Below are positions 35,318-44,524 of a stretch of 64,000 nt of DNA, one piece after another. The notes beneath the pieces are model-generated. The model was not told the DNA's origin and ran no database searches. It saw only the letters and a list, made by a program, of their open reading frames with translations. The translations under genes were made by a program, and so were the position numbers. Source of the DNA: Syntrophus buswellii (lineage in GTDB: Bacteria; Desulfobacterota; Syntrophia; Syntrophales; Syntrophaceae); contig NZ_CP175563.1 of the NCBI RefSeq assembly GCF_046097065.1, positions 1,302,001 to 1,366,000 of the forward strand, in the 5' to 3' direction. Every line of letters starts with the position of its first letter. Positions within the stretch are counted from its first letter, which is position 1.

Positions 35318-36385
35318 ATGTCAGGGAACACCATTGGAAGGGTCTTTCGGATAACCACCTGGGGGGAATCTCATGGAGCGGCTCTCGGCGCCGTTATCGA
35401 TGGCTGCCCGCCGGGGCTTTCGCTCTCCCAAGGGCAGATCCAGGCCGTCCTCGACAGAAGAAAACCGGGCGGGCAACGTTTTGCCTCCCCCCGGCAGGAG
35501 GCGGATCGCGTGGAAATCCTCTCCGGCGTCTTTGAGGGAAAAACCACGGGGACGCCGATTGCGCTCCTCATTCGAAATCGCGATGCGGACAGCGGAGCCT
35601 ATGAGCACCTGCGGTCCGTTTTTCGACCCGGGCATGGAGATTACACGTACTACAGAAAGTACGGACTCCGGGACCATCGCGGGGGAGGAAGGGCCTCTGG
35701 ACGGGAAACGGCGGCCCGCGTGGCGGCCGGGGCTGTGGCTTCGCTGGTGACGGAAGCCGCGGGGATCCAGGTCCTGGCCTATACGGTGGCCCTGGGGGGC
35801 ATTTGTATCTCCCGGGGCAGCCCGGGGAGGATCCGCAGGGAATCCCTTGAAAATTCCCTGTACTGCCCTGATCCGGAAGCTGCAGCCAGAATGCTGGATC
35901 GGCTGGCTGAGGTCCGGCAGCAGGGGGATACCCTGGGAGGAATCGTCGAAATCGTGGTGCGGGGCTGTCCGGCAGGGCTGGGAGAGCCGGTTTTCGACAA
36001 GATGGATGCTGACCTGGCCGGTGCCCTCATGAGCATCGGAACCGTCAAAGGGGTGGAAATCGGAGCAGGGTTTTCCGTGGCGGACATGCTGGGATCGGAG
36101 AGCAACGATCCCCTGAGTCCCGGCGGATTCCTGTCCAACACCTCCGGCGGGATTCTGGCCGGGATTACCAGCGGAGAAGAAATCGTGATGCGGGTGGCCT
36201 GCAAGCCCATTCCGTCCATTTCCAGGTCACAGCAGACGATTGACGCGGAGGGCCATCCGACGACGCTCTCAATCGGTGGTCGACACGATGTCTGCGTGAT
36301 CCCGCGAATCGTTCCCGTGTGTGAGGCCATGGTGCAGATCGTTCTGGCGGACCATCTGCTGCGGCAGAAGGCGGTGACGCCGTGA
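35318..36385 (+). CDS. aroC: Chorismate synthase
   Basis: A 355-residue FMN-dependent enzyme making chorismate from EPSP. Motifs are GRVFRITTWGESHGAALGAVIDGCPPG, RRKPGGQRFASPRQEAD, FRPGHGDYTYYRKYGLRDHRGGGRASGRETAARVAAGAVA and the C-terminal GRHDVCVIPRIVPVCEAMV. The 92 bases before it hold no gene; GAGAAGGGAAGG precedes the ATG. It ends the common pathway in this operon; tyrA follows at 34 bases. Confidence 0.96.
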   Translation: MSGNTIGRVFRITTWGESHGAALGAVIDGCPPGLSLSQGQIQAVLDRRKPGGQRFASPRQEADRVEILSGVFEGKTTGTPIALLIRNRDADSGAYEHLRSVFRPGHGDYTYYRKYGLRDHRGGGRASGRETAARVAAGAVASLVTEAAGIQVLAYTVALGGICISRGSPGRIRRESLENSLYCPDPEAAARMLDRLAEVRQQGDTLGGIVEIVVRGCPAGLGEPVFDKMDADLAGALMSIGTVKGVEIGAGFSVADMLGSESNDPLSPGGFLSNTSGGILAGITSGEEIVMRVACKPIPSISRSQQTIDAEGHPTTLSIGGRHDVCVIPRIVPVCEAMVQIVLADHLLRQKAVTP

Positions 36386-36419
36386 CCGGGATAAAGTGAA
36401 CGAAAGGCGGGCAGGATAC

Positions 36420-37214
36420 ATGGATATTGGTATTATTGGCGGCAAAGGGGACATGGGCAGGTGGTTTGAGAAATTTTTCAAAAGCCTGGGTTATTCGGTC
36501 TTGATCGCGGGAAGAAATGAAGGAACGATCCTGGCCGAGATGGGCGAACGGTGTTCCGTTGTGATCGTGAGCGTGCCCGTGGGTGTTACGACGGAGGTGA
36601 TCGAACAGATCGGACCGCTCATGGCAAAAGATGCCCTGCTGATGGATATCACCTCCCTCAAGGCGGAGCCTGTAAAGGACATGCTGCGCTGCGCCGAATG
36701 CGATGTGATCGGATGCCATCCCCTCTTCGGCCCGGAAGTTCCTTCACTGGAGGGATATTCCTTCGTGATCTGCCCGGCCCGGTCCGGAAGCGGGAGATGG
36801 CTTGCCTGGCTGCGCACGCTTTTGAAGGACAATGGAGCGAGGATTGTAGAGACATCTCCGGAGGAGCATGATCGGTTCATGAGCATCATCCAGGGATTGA
36901 ACCATTTCAACACCATGACCTTCGGCCTTGCCATGAATGCGATGGAGACGGATATCGAAACCCTGAAGCCCTACATGACACCGATATTTGAGGAGAAAAT
37001 CAGGATTATCAAAGAAGTGTTCAGTCACAATGCCCGCATGTATTCGGAAATCCTCACCCGGAATCCCTATCTGCCCGCCATTCTGGACTCCTATGAACAA
37101 ACCATGAAGGAATTGAAGAATCTCATTGAGAAACGCGATGCCCGGACCCTCCAGAAGCGACTTGAAACGGCAGGGAGCCGCTTCCCGGAAATGGTCAAAA
37201 GAAATCCGTCCTGA
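36420..37214 (+). CDS. tyrA: Prephenate dehydrogenase (TyrA family, no mutase domain)
   Basis: A 264-residue protein with an N-terminal Rossmann fold (DIGIIGGKGDMGRWFEKFFKSLGY), VIVSVPVGVTTEVIEQIGPLM, DITSLKAEPV, GCHPLFGPE, SPEEHDRFMSIIQGLNH and a helical C-terminal half. It matches the compact TyrA enzymes that oxidise prephenate (or arogenate) on the way to tyrosine. It has no chorismate mutase and no ACT domain; the mutase is on the AroQ-AroD fusion. The start at 36420 has GGCAGGA upstream; a GTG at 36396 is an alternative. No pheA (prephenate dehydratase) gene is in the window. Confidence 0.87.
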   Translation: MDIGIIGGKGDMGRWFEKFFKSLGYSVLIAGRNEGTILAEMGERCSVVIVSVPVGVTTEVIEQIGPLMAKDALLMDITSLKAEPVKDMLRCAECDVIGCHPLFGPEVPSLEGYSFVICPARSGSGRWLAWLRTLLKDNGARIVETSPEEHDRFMSIIQGLNHFNTMTFGLAMNAMETDIETLKPYMTPIFEEKIRIIKEVFSHNARMYSEILTRNPYLPAILDSYEQTMKELKNLIEKRDARTLQKRLETAGSRFPEMVKRNPS

Positions 37215-37258
37215 AAAAAGATCTCCGGGAGATACAAGATCGGGATCAAGGACGGCGC

Positions 37259-38017
37259 CTAGGCCGGAGGGGCTGTCCTTTTAAGGAATGATTCCAGAAG
37301 CTTTCCTTCCTGGAATTCGGGATTAATTTTCAAGGCCTCCTGAATGGCGCCCAGGGCTTCTTTCCAATCCTTCAGTTCAATATGGATCCGGGCAATGTTG
37401 TAATACAATCCTTCATCGTCGGATTGAAGGGCGAGGGCTTTCTTGAAGTCGTGAAGAGCGTCCCGATAACGCCCCTGCCGACGGTGTTCAATGCCTGACG
37501 TGTTGTAACATTGGAGAAGCCACCAGAGGATTTCATCGTTGCCGCCGATGATGTCTTTTGCGGTCTCATAATCATCGCTGTCGATGAAGCTTTTTGCTTC
37601 TTTTGCAAGATTCTCGATTCTGGATTCTTCAGGCTCGTCGGAAGGATCTGTCTCGTGATGGTTTTCGTTCGATCCGCCGGCCTGCTCTTCCATATACCCC
37701 TTTATTTCCTCATCCTTGATGATCAGCAGCTGCTTGACGAATTCCAGAGTCGTTGCGGCGTCGTTGTCACGGAACGCCACGGCACCGTACATCTCTGTAA
37801 AAGCCGGGGTATTCGATATGAGTGCCTGAAAATGATTGAACTTATCGTTCAGATCCTTTGAATCTGAGGGCAGCATTTTTGTCCTGAGCAGCGTTTCCAG
37901 AGACTCCTTGAATTTGACCAGTGAAGAATGCAGTTTGTTCTGCTGCAGCAGAACCCTGGCCTCGTTCAATTTTTTTTCGATTCGCCCCACTTCTTCCCTG
38001 TTGATGGTATTTTTCAT
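37259..38017 (-). CDS. TPR-repeat protein of unknown function
   Basis: A 252-residue soluble protein. The N-terminal 100 residues are helical (REEVGRIEKKLNEARVLLQQNKLHSSLVKFKESLETLL). A charged linker rich in His/Asp/Glu (about 115-130) follows, and the C-terminal part has two to three TPR units (IEHRRQGRYRDALHDFKKALALQ, GLYYNIARIHIELKDWKEALGAIQEALKINPEF). It converges with tyrA and diverges from the flagellar-looking group at 38.2 kb. TPR domains bind partner proteins, but nothing indicates which. Confidence 0.7.
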   Translation of the reverse strand: MKNTINREEVGRIEKKLNEARVLLQQNKLHSSLVKFKESLETLLRTKMLPSDSKDLNDKFNHFQALISNTPAFTEMYGAVAFRDNDAATTLEFVKQLLIIKDEEIKGYMEEQAGGSNENHHETDPSDEPEESRIENLAKEAKSFIDSDDYETAKDIIGGNDEILWWLLQCYNTSGIEHRRQGRYRDALHDFKKALALQSDDEGLYYNIARIHIELKDWKEALGAIQEALKINPEFQEGKLLESFLKRTAPPA

Positions 38018-38162
38018 TTGAATTCCCCGGAGGTGTTTTGTGATGCCTCAACAACACGGCTGTGAATATTTATGTATAGAGAATTGCAAGAAAAATTCCA
38101 GAAATAAAAAAAGTCTCCGTTCCGAGGAAAAAATATCATGAAATTCAAAATGGAAATGTCCC

Positions 38163-38189
38163 TAAAGATTTTCTTGTTTCTACCGATTC
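38163..38189 (+). promoter_or_regulatory. Candidate sigma28 (FliA) promoter
   Basis: TAAAGATT (38163-38170), an 11-base spacer, and ACCGATTC (38182-38189) match the sigma28 consensus TAAAGTTT-N11-GCCGATAA at seven of eight and about five of eight positions with exact spacing. It lies 43 bases before the small gene at 38232. Confidence 0.5.
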
Positions 38190-38231
38190 AATAGATGGGT
38201 CAACAGGAAATCAAAAGCAAGAGGTTGTATT

Positions 38232-38441
38232 ATGCCGGTATCCGTTTATCAAGTTGACAGCGTCATTAAGGCTTACAATAAGCACGTCCGAACGAAAGTA
38301 GAAAACAGAAATCATGGTGCCGCCGATGCCGGTTCACACTATCGTGACTGCGTAACAATCTCTCCCTCGCCTGAAAACAAAGCGATCACCTTTGAAAAAA
38401 TCTCTTATAACATCCGCGATATCATTGTAAAAAGTGCGTAA
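38232..38441 (+). CDS. Small protein, possibly flagellar (DVU0524-like N-terminus)
   Basis: A 69-residue protein beginning MPVSVYQVDSVIKAYNKH, followed by a polar middle and a short helix (TFEKISYNIRDIIVKSA). The N-terminal pattern resembles small deltaproteobacterial proteins annotated as associated with the anti-sigma factor FlgM, but I recognise it only weakly. AGAGG is 6 bases before the ATG, and a sigma28-like promoter lies just upstream, which fits a late flagellar gene. It precedes an HD-GYP regulator and a lytic transglycosylase on the same strand. Confidence 0.5.
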   Translation: MPVSVYQVDSVIKAYNKHVRTKVENRNHGAADAGSHYRDCVTISPSPENKAITFEKISYNIRDIIVKSA

Positions 38442-38530
38442 TGGTCCAGAAGATCACAGCCCTTTGAAATGGACTCAACGTGCGCAGCAACCAACCGATT
38501 GACGAGACGACAGAAATCCTCCCTGGAGAT

Positions 38531-40012
38531 ATGGACAGTGCCGTTGAAATGCAAAATACCTTCATGAACCAGAAAAAAATTCTCGTTGTTGATGATTATC
38601 CCCACATTAGAGATTTAATTCGAGAAGCGTTGGAGACAGAGGGGCATTATGAAGTCAGCGAGGCGGAAAACGGGTTGGAGGCTCTGAATCTTCTCCGGCA
38701 AAAGACCTATGACATCGTTATCAGCGATGTGATGATGCCGATCATGGGCGGGCTTGATTTGCTGGAGAGCATTCAGGAGGTTCAGCCTACGGTCCTCACG
38801 ATCATGATGACCGCCTATCCGGAGATCGAAACCTCTGTTTCCGCGATGAAAAAAGGTGCCGTTGACTTCATCCGGAAGCCGTTTCGTATCGATGAGCTGC
38901 TCTTTAAAGTCGATGTATCCCTGCGGCAGAGGGAGGCTTTGTCCGCCCAGGAACTGGAAAGGAATTCCAGAACCCGCCGGCTGCAGGGTCATTGCGAGGA
39001 TTTATCGCTTCGAAACTACATTTACGACACTATCGAAAACTCCTTCGGTGACAATGACTATATCTTTGAAGATGTCGTTGAACTGGCCATGAAGGTCGTC
39101 GGGGGCAGGGATTGCGAGCTGCTGCTCTATGATGTCGAGGAGCGCCGGTTTCATCCCCACATCATCAAGGGGATAAATTCTGAGACTTACAGCACAAAAA
39201 TCTTCCCGCAGATCGAAGGTGCGCTGGAGAAGGCGGCCCACAGCCGCGAAGCCATGATCATCACCTCGGACGAATGTTCTGAGGCATTTCCCTCCGTGAT
39301 CTGTGCGCCTTTAATGATCAGAAACCAGGTTTTCGGGGTACTGACGATCCGGAAAAAGGAACGGGGGATCGCCTTCTCAAAGAGGGAACTGGATTATATC
39401 CAGACTTTGACCAAAAGGGCGTCCCTGAATGTTGAAAACAAGGTGTTGTACGAAAGTCTCTATCGCAATCTCATCGACACGTTTAAATCCCTTGTGGCTT
39501 CGATACAGGTTCGCGACTCCTATACGGAGGAGCACTCCTACCGGGTCATGGATAAAGTCATCACCATGGCAAAGCATATGGGGCGTTCCAATGAGGAGGT
39601 TGAAAGTGTCCGGATTGCGGGCATGCTGCACGATATCGGCAAGATTGCCATACCGGACAGAATCCTCCTGAAGCCTGACCGGCTTACCGAGTATGAATAT
39701 AAAGTCATTCAAAGCCATCCGGGGATCGGGGAAAGCATCCTGAAGTCGGTCATGCTTCTGGACCGGGAAAGGGAAATCATTCTGCACCATCACGAGCGGT
39801 ACGACGGCAAGGGGTATCCTCACGGGCTCTCAGGAGACAAAATTCCGCTTTTGTCCCGATTGCTGGCCATTGCCGATTCATTTGACGCAATGACCAGCAA
39901 TCGGCCTTATCGAAAGTCCATGTCCGTGGATCGCGCGATTCAGGAACTCAAGAAGAACAGTGGAAAGCAGTTTGACGGCACTCTTGTTGAATGCTTTTTG
40001 CAAAGCCTGTAA
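38531..40012 (+). CDS. Response regulator with REC, GAF and HD-GYP domains (c-di-GMP phosphodiesterase)
   Basis: A 493-residue protein. A receiver domain (ILVVDDYPHIRDLI, acceptor Asp in YDIVISDVMMP) comes first. A GAF domain at about 160-300 follows, then an HD-GYP domain at about 310-490 with MLHDIGKIAIPDRIL (HDxGK), HPGIGESIL and HHERYDGKGYPHGLSG. HD-GYP domains hydrolyse c-di-GMP and usually promote motility. The true start is uncertain: GTG at 38480 would add 17 residues, but 38531 has GGAG upstream, though close. No kinase is adjacent, so the phosphodonor is unknown. Confidence 0.88.
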   Translation: MDSAVEMQNTFMNQKKILVVDDYPHIRDLIREALETEGHYEVSEAENGLEALNLLRQKTYDIVISDVMMPIMGGLDLLESIQEVQPTVLTIMMTAYPEIETSVSAMKKGAVDFIRKPFRIDELLFKVDVSLRQREALSAQELERNSRTRRLQGHCEDLSLRNYIYDTIENSFGDNDYIFEDVVELAMKVVGGRDCELLLYDVEERRFHPHIIKGINSETYSTKIFPQIEGALEKAAHSREAMIITSDECSEAFPSVICAPLMIRNQVFGVLTIRKKERGIAFSKRELDYIQTLTKRASLNVENKVLYESLYRNLIDTFKSLVASIQVRDSYTEEHSYRVMDKVITMAKHMGRSNEEVESVRIAGMLHDIGKIAIPDRILLKPDRLTEYEYKVIQSHPGIGESILKSVMLLDREREIILHHHERYDGKGYPHGLSGDKIPLLSRLLAIADSFDAMTSNRPYRKSMSVDRAIQELKKNSGKQFDGTLVECFLQSL

Positions 40013-40034
40013 GCATTGATGAATCCATTCCAAC

Positions 40035-40862
40035 ATGAAACTTCGAAACGAGGCATCGATCCAGTTTATGACAACACCGTATTCCATGATGGAGATCGCG
40101 CAACGGAATCAGGCCCTTCTGCGGAATCTTCAAAAAGAGCAGGCCGGCAGCCAGGACCAAAACGGTGAGGATTCCGGTACTTTGTTCCGCGGGATGCTTG
40201 ACGAGGCCGCACGTTCCTCGTCGGCCGCTCAGCCCGTTTTAGAAGATTCGCCACCGTCCTCCAAGGCGGCGATTGAATTGCTGCTGAAGCGTATTGAACT
40301 CAGAATGAACGGTCATCTGTTAAGGATTTTGTCAGGGGAAACAGAGACCGAAGGGGCGGCCCAGATCTTCGAGGAGGTGCGCTGCGTGCTTTCCGGTTAT
40401 GTTCCGGAACCGGAGGGGAGCGAAGAAACGTCAATTCACGTATCAAAGGAACAAAAGCCTGACACACCCTCTTCGAACGGCCACTACGATACCCTCATCC
40501 GGAAGGCTTCCGAAACCTATGGAGTGGATGCTGAGTTGATAAAAAGTGTCATCAAGGTGGAAAGCAATTTCAAGGCGGACAGTACCTCACCCAAGGGGGC
40601 CATGGGGCTGATGCAGTTAATGCCGGCAACGGCGAGGGAACTCGGGGTGAAAGATTACTACAATCCCGAAGAAAACATCATGGGCGGTACGCGATACCTC
40701 AAGGGGCTTCTGGACCGTTATCAGGGCAATGTGAAACTCGCCCTTGCCGCCTATAACTGGGGAATGGGAAACGTCGAGAAAAACCCCGGGAAGATGCCAC
40801 CGGAAACCCGGAATTACGTGGCCCGGGTCACGGCGAACTACTCCAGGGCAACGGAAGTGTAA
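40035..40862 (+). CDS. Lytic transglycosylase (SLT domain) without signal peptide
   Basis: A 275-residue protein. Residues 1 to about 145 are polar and low-complexity. The C-terminal 120 residues are a soluble lytic transglycosylase domain with the catalytic Glu in IKSVIKVESNFKADSTSPKGAMGLMQLMPATA and the later motifs MGGTRYLKGLLDRY, LALAAYNWGMGNV and ETRNYVARV. It cleaves peptidoglycan. The missing signal peptide and a 22-base gap from the HD-GYP gene suggest export by the flagellar or another dedicated system, as for FlgJ-type or rod-associated enzymes. That role is inference. Confidence 0.85.
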   Translation: MKLRNEASIQFMTTPYSMMEIAQRNQALLRNLQKEQAGSQDQNGEDSGTLFRGMLDEAARSSSAAQPVLEDSPPSSKAAIELLLKRIELRMNGHLLRILSGETETEGAAQIFEEVRCVLSGYVPEPEGSEETSIHVSKEQKPDTPSSNGHYDTLIRKASETYGVDAELIKSVIKVESNFKADSTSPKGAMGLMQLMPATARELGVKDYYNPEENIMGGTRYLKGLLDRYQGNVKLALAAYNWGMGNVEKNPGKMPPETRNYVARVTANYSRATEV

Positions 40863-40883
40863 ATCAGACTGCGAAACCCACCT

Positions 40884-42209
40884 TCAGAGCTCACGCAACG
40901 TCTCCGATTTCCACCGATCCAGCGATGTCAGGGCGCGGAGGGCGTGGCAGGCGCCGCGCTCTCTTTTTTTCAATTTCTGAGGCAGGGCTGGAAATAATCC
41001 CCAATTGATGTTCATCGGCTGGAAATTCCGGCTCTCTGCGGACGTGATGTGGTTGACAAGCGCACCCATGGCGGTGACCGGCGGCGGCGGAGGGAAGGCC
41101 TTGCCGCGATGAAATGCGGACGCGCTCAATCCGGCGATCAGTCCCATGGCCGTGGATTCGATATATCCTTCAACGCCGGAGATCTGCCCGGCGAAGAAGA
41201 TGTGCTCATTCTTTTTTAATTGAAGGGTAGGTTCCAACAGTGCCGGAGCATTGATAAAGGTGTTTCTGTGAATGCTCCCGTATCTCGCAAACTCCGCCTC
41301 TTCAAGGCCGGGGATCTTCCGGAATATCCGGCGCTGTTCCGGCCAGGTCAGCTTGGTCTGAAACCCGACGATGTTGAAAAGGGTCGCCTCCCGATTTTCC
41401 TGGCGGAGCTGTATCACGGCATAGGGGATTTTCCCTGTTTTCGGGTTGAGAATTCCCACCGGTTTCATGGGGCCGAAGACCAGCGTGGATATGCCTCTAG
41501 AGGCAATCACCTCGATGGGAAGGCAGCCGTCAAAATACTTCGGATCCTCGAAATGCCGAAGGGGTACGGTCTGTGCGCCCATCAGTTCCCGCCAGAAGTT
41601 TTCGTATTCCTCTTTTTCCATGGGGCAGTTCAGGTAGTCACCCTGTCCTGTGGAGTCATATCGAGAAGCTCTGAAAACCTTTTCGAGATCGATGGAATCT
41701 CCTTCAATGATCGGCGAAATCGCATCGTAAAAATAGAGATAGGAGCTGTCCGTGAGCCTGGCGATCTCATGAGACAGGCCATCGGAAGTCAACGGCCCCG
41801 TGGCGATGATCACAATGCCTTCGGAAGGGACTTCGATCATTTCTTTGCGGATGATCGTCAGGTTGGTAAAGCTGTTGAGGCGGTTTTCAATAACGCGGGA
41901 GAAGGCATGGCGATCAACAGCCAATGCCTTTCCGGCGGGAACGGAGGTTTCATCCGCCGCCTTCATGATCAGCGAGTCCATCCTGCGCATTTCTTCCTTC
42001 AGAAGACCTGCTGCATGATCCGACACGTTGGAGCGGAGCGAATTGCTGCAGACGAGCTCTGCGAGAGACCCGGACCGGTGGGCCGGAGAAAATTTTTCCG
42101 GCTTCATCTCATAAAGGACAACAGAATGCCCCCGGTTGAGGAGCTGCCAAGCCGCTTCACATCCCGCTAGACCTGCGCCGATAATGGTGACGGGGTCCTC
42201 TTCGTGCAT
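40884..42209 (-). CDS. trmFO: Methylenetetrahydrofolate-tRNA-(uracil-5-)-methyltransferase
   Basis: A 441-residue flavoprotein that makes m5U54 in tRNA using methylene-THF. FAD-binding VTIIGAGLAGCEAAWQLLNRGHSVVLYEMKP is at the N-terminus. Family motifs are HRSGSLAELVCSNSLRS, AVDRHAFSR, IIATGPLTSDGLS, FYDAISPI, CPMEKEEYENFW and GQISGVEGYIESTAMGLIAG. The ATG at 42209 gives the usual length; the frame is open to 42266 inside topA. It is the last of three genes (dprA-topA-trmFO) on the minus strand, a common arrangement in Firmicutes and Deltaproteobacteria. This folate-using enzyme replaces the SAM-using TrmA. Confidence 0.94.
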   Translation of the reverse strand: MHEEDPVTIIGAGLAGCEAAWQLLNRGHSVVLYEMKPEKFSPAHRSGSLAELVCSNSLRSNVSDHAAGLLKEEMRRMDSLIMKAADETSVPAGKALAVDRHAFSRVIENRLNSFTNLTIIRKEMIEVPSEGIVIIATGPLTSDGLSHEIARLTDSSYLYFYDAISPIIEGDSIDLEKVFRASRYDSTGQGDYLNCPMEKEEYENFWRELMGAQTVPLRHFEDPKYFDGCLPIEVIASRGISTLVFGPMKPVGILNPKTGKIPYAVIQLRQENREATLFNIVGFQTKLTWPEQRRIFRKIPGLEEAEFARYGSIHRNTFINAPALLEPTLQLKKNEHIFFAGQISGVEGYIESTAMGLIAGLSASAFHRGKAFPPPPPVTAMGALVNHITSAESRNFQPMNINWGLFPALPQKLKKRERGACHALRALTSLDRWKSETLREL

Positions 42210-42238
42210 GTCCTTCTTTTTAAAAATGCCCACTGAAA

Positions 42239-44524
42239 TTACTGGTCCTTGTCCGTGTATCCGCACTCCTTGTTGGGACAGGCTTTGTAGGTTCCCTCGT
42301 TGCGGGAGTACTTTTCAACCAGAAAGGGGGAATGGCATCGGGGGCAGGATTCGGGCACGGGCCTGTCCCACAGGGCAAACGTGCAGTCGGGATAGTTGGA
42401 ACATCCGAAGAAACTTCGTCCCTTCTTGGTCCGCTTTTCGATGATCTCGCCGTTGCAGCCTTCCTGTGGGCATTTGACCCCGAGGCTGATCGGCATGGTA
42501 ACTTTGCAGTCAGGATAGCCGGAGCATCCCAGAAAACGGCCGAATCGGCCGAATTTGATCAACATGTTCTTGCCGCATTGCGGACAGAGGGTCTCTGTCA
42601 TCTCCCCCCCGGGGCTCCTTTTTTCGGTGCCGTCGCCCTGGGGAATGTTCATGGTGTTCCTGCACTCGGGGTAGTTTGAACAGGCAAGGAATTTGCCGTT
42701 TCTTCCCCATTTGATGACCATGGGGCTCGAGCATTTGTCGCAGATCAGATCCGTCGGCGTCTCCTCCCGCTTGATGTTCCTCATTTCGATCTTGGCTTTG
42801 CTCAGATCCTCCTCAAAAGGGGCGTAAAATTCCTGCAGGGTATCGAGACGCTTCTGTTTTCCCTCTTCGATCAGGTCGAGCTGGTTTTCCATTGAAGCCG
42901 TAAAAGAAATATCCAGCACCTTGGGAAAGTTCTTGACGAGGAGTTCCGTGACGATCATTCCCAGTTCGGTGGGGTGAAACTTTCCCTGTTCCAGCCTTGC
43001 GTAATTCCGGTCCTGAATGGTGCTCAGAATGTTCGCATAGGTGCTGGGCCGCCCGATGCCTTTTTCTTCAAGCTCACGGACCAGTGAGGCTTCGGAAAAC
43101 CGCGGCGGAGGTTGAGTAAATTTCTGGTCGGACTTGACCTTCAAAAGGGTAAGCTGTTCCCCTTCCTTGACATCGGGAAGAATGCCTTCCGCTTCCGCGT
43201 CCTCGGGTTGCTCCTTCTCCTCCTTTCCCTCGGTGTACACGATGGTGTAACCGGCGAATTTCAGAATCGCCCCCTGGGAGCGGAAGAGATAGGGATCGGC
43301 CGATACATGGATCGTTGTCTGATCGTAAAGGGCCGGGTTCATTTGACTTGCGACGAAGCGATTCCAGATCAGGGAGTATAGGCGAAATTGATCGGGCGTC
43401 AGAAATTTTTTGACATCCTGAGGCTTGTAATTCAGCGAGGCCGGCCGGATCGCTTCGTGGGCATCCTGGGTCTTTCCTTTATTTTTATAGGCATGTGCTT
43501 TTGAAGGCAGAAAAGCAGGGGCATAATTTTCCCGGATATAAGAGCGGACCTCCTGGAGGGCATCGTCGGCGATCCGAACGGAATCCGTCCTCATGTAGGT
43601 GATCAGTCCCACGGGCCCCTCTTCTCCCAGCTCAATCCCCTCATAAAGCTTCTGGGCCGTCATCATGGTTTTTTTGGCCGAAAAGCGAAGCAACCGGGAT
43701 GCTTCCTGCTGCAGCTTGCTCGTCGTGAAGGGAGGCAGGGAGGCCTTCTTGACTTCTTTCTTCTCCAGCTTGCTGACGACAAACCGGGGAGGTGAAGACG
43801 GGTCGCCTCCCGCAGAAATCGGAGCGGACAAGAGCGTTACGATGCCCTCGGCCTGCGCCGAATTGGCGATTTTGGCCTTCCTGCCGTTGATCTTGACCAG
43901 TTTGGCTTCGAAGGGAGGGGGGTTCTCGCCTTTGAGATGCACGGAGATGTTCCAGTACTCTTCGGGGTTGAATCCCTTGATTTCCTCTTCGCGATCACAG
44001 ATCATCCGGACGGCGACGGACTGGACACGCCCCGCGCTGAGTCCCCTTTTTACCTTTTCCCACAGAATCGGACTGATCTGATAGCCGACCAGCCTGTCTA
44101 GAATGCGTCTTGTCTGCTGAGCTTCGTATTTGTTGAAATCCAGCTCTCCGGGGTGGCTTAGTGCGTCCAGAACGGTGTTTTTTGTGAGATCATTGAACAA
44201 AACACGATACACTTCCTTGTTCTTGGCCTTTAACTCCTCCGCGATGTGCCAGGCGATTGCCTCGCCTTCACGATCGGGATCAGGGGCAAGATAAATCCGG
44301 CTCGCATGTTTCGCCGCCTTTTTTAAATCGGCGATGACCTTTTTCTTGTCATCGAGGATGCTGTAAGTGGGCTGAAACTCGTTTTGCGGATCAATCCCGA
44401 GCGTCTTTTTGGGCAGATCCTTGATGTGCCCTTTCGAAGCCAGGACATCATAATCCGCTCCGAGATATTTTTTGATGGTTTTTACCTTCGTCGGCGATTC
44501 GACGATGATCAGGGAATCGGGCAT
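42239..44524 (-). CDS. topA: DNA topoisomerase I
   Basis: A 761-residue type IA topoisomerase relaxing negative supercoils. A Toprim domain (LIIVESPTKVKTIKKYLG, DPDREGEAIAWH) comes first, and the active-site Tyr is in YMRTDSVRIAD. The C-terminal 180 residues hold four consecutive Cys4 zinc ribbons (CDKC...CSNYPEC, CPQC...CSGYPDC, CPQEGC...CSNYPDC, CPRC...CPNKEC). E. coli has three canonical plus degenerate ribbons, so four intact ones is on the generous side. It overlaps the end of dprA by 16 bases. Confidence 0.97.
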   Translation of the reverse strand: MPDSLIIVESPTKVKTIKKYLGADYDVLASKGHIKDLPKKTLGIDPQNEFQPTYSILDDKKKVIADLKKAAKHASRIYLAPDPDREGEAIAWHIAEELKAKNKEVYRVLFNDLTKNTVLDALSHPGELDFNKYEAQQTRRILDRLVGYQISPILWEKVKRGLSAGRVQSVAVRMICDREEEIKGFNPEEYWNISVHLKGENPPPFEAKLVKINGRKAKIANSAQAEGIVTLLSAPISAGGDPSSPPRFVVSKLEKKEVKKASLPPFTTSKLQQEASRLLRFSAKKTMMTAQKLYEGIELGEEGPVGLITYMRTDSVRIADDALQEVRSYIRENYAPAFLPSKAHAYKNKGKTQDAHEAIRPASLNYKPQDVKKFLTPDQFRLYSLIWNRFVASQMNPALYDQTTIHVSADPYLFRSQGAILKFAGYTIVYTEGKEEKEQPEDAEAEGILPDVKEGEQLTLLKVKSDQKFTQPPPRFSEASLVRELEEKGIGRPSTYANILSTIQDRNYARLEQGKFHPTELGMIVTELLVKNFPKVLDISFTASMENQLDLIEEGKQKRLDTLQEFYAPFEEDLSKAKIEMRNIKREETPTDLICDKCSSPMVIKWGRNGKFLACSNYPECRNTMNIPQGDGTEKRSPGGEMTETLCPQCGKNMLIKFGRFGRFLGCSGYPDCKVTMPISLGVKCPQEGCNGEIIEKRTKKGRSFFGCSNYPDCTFALWDRPVPESCPRCHSPFLVEKYSRNEGTYKACPNKECGYTDKDQ

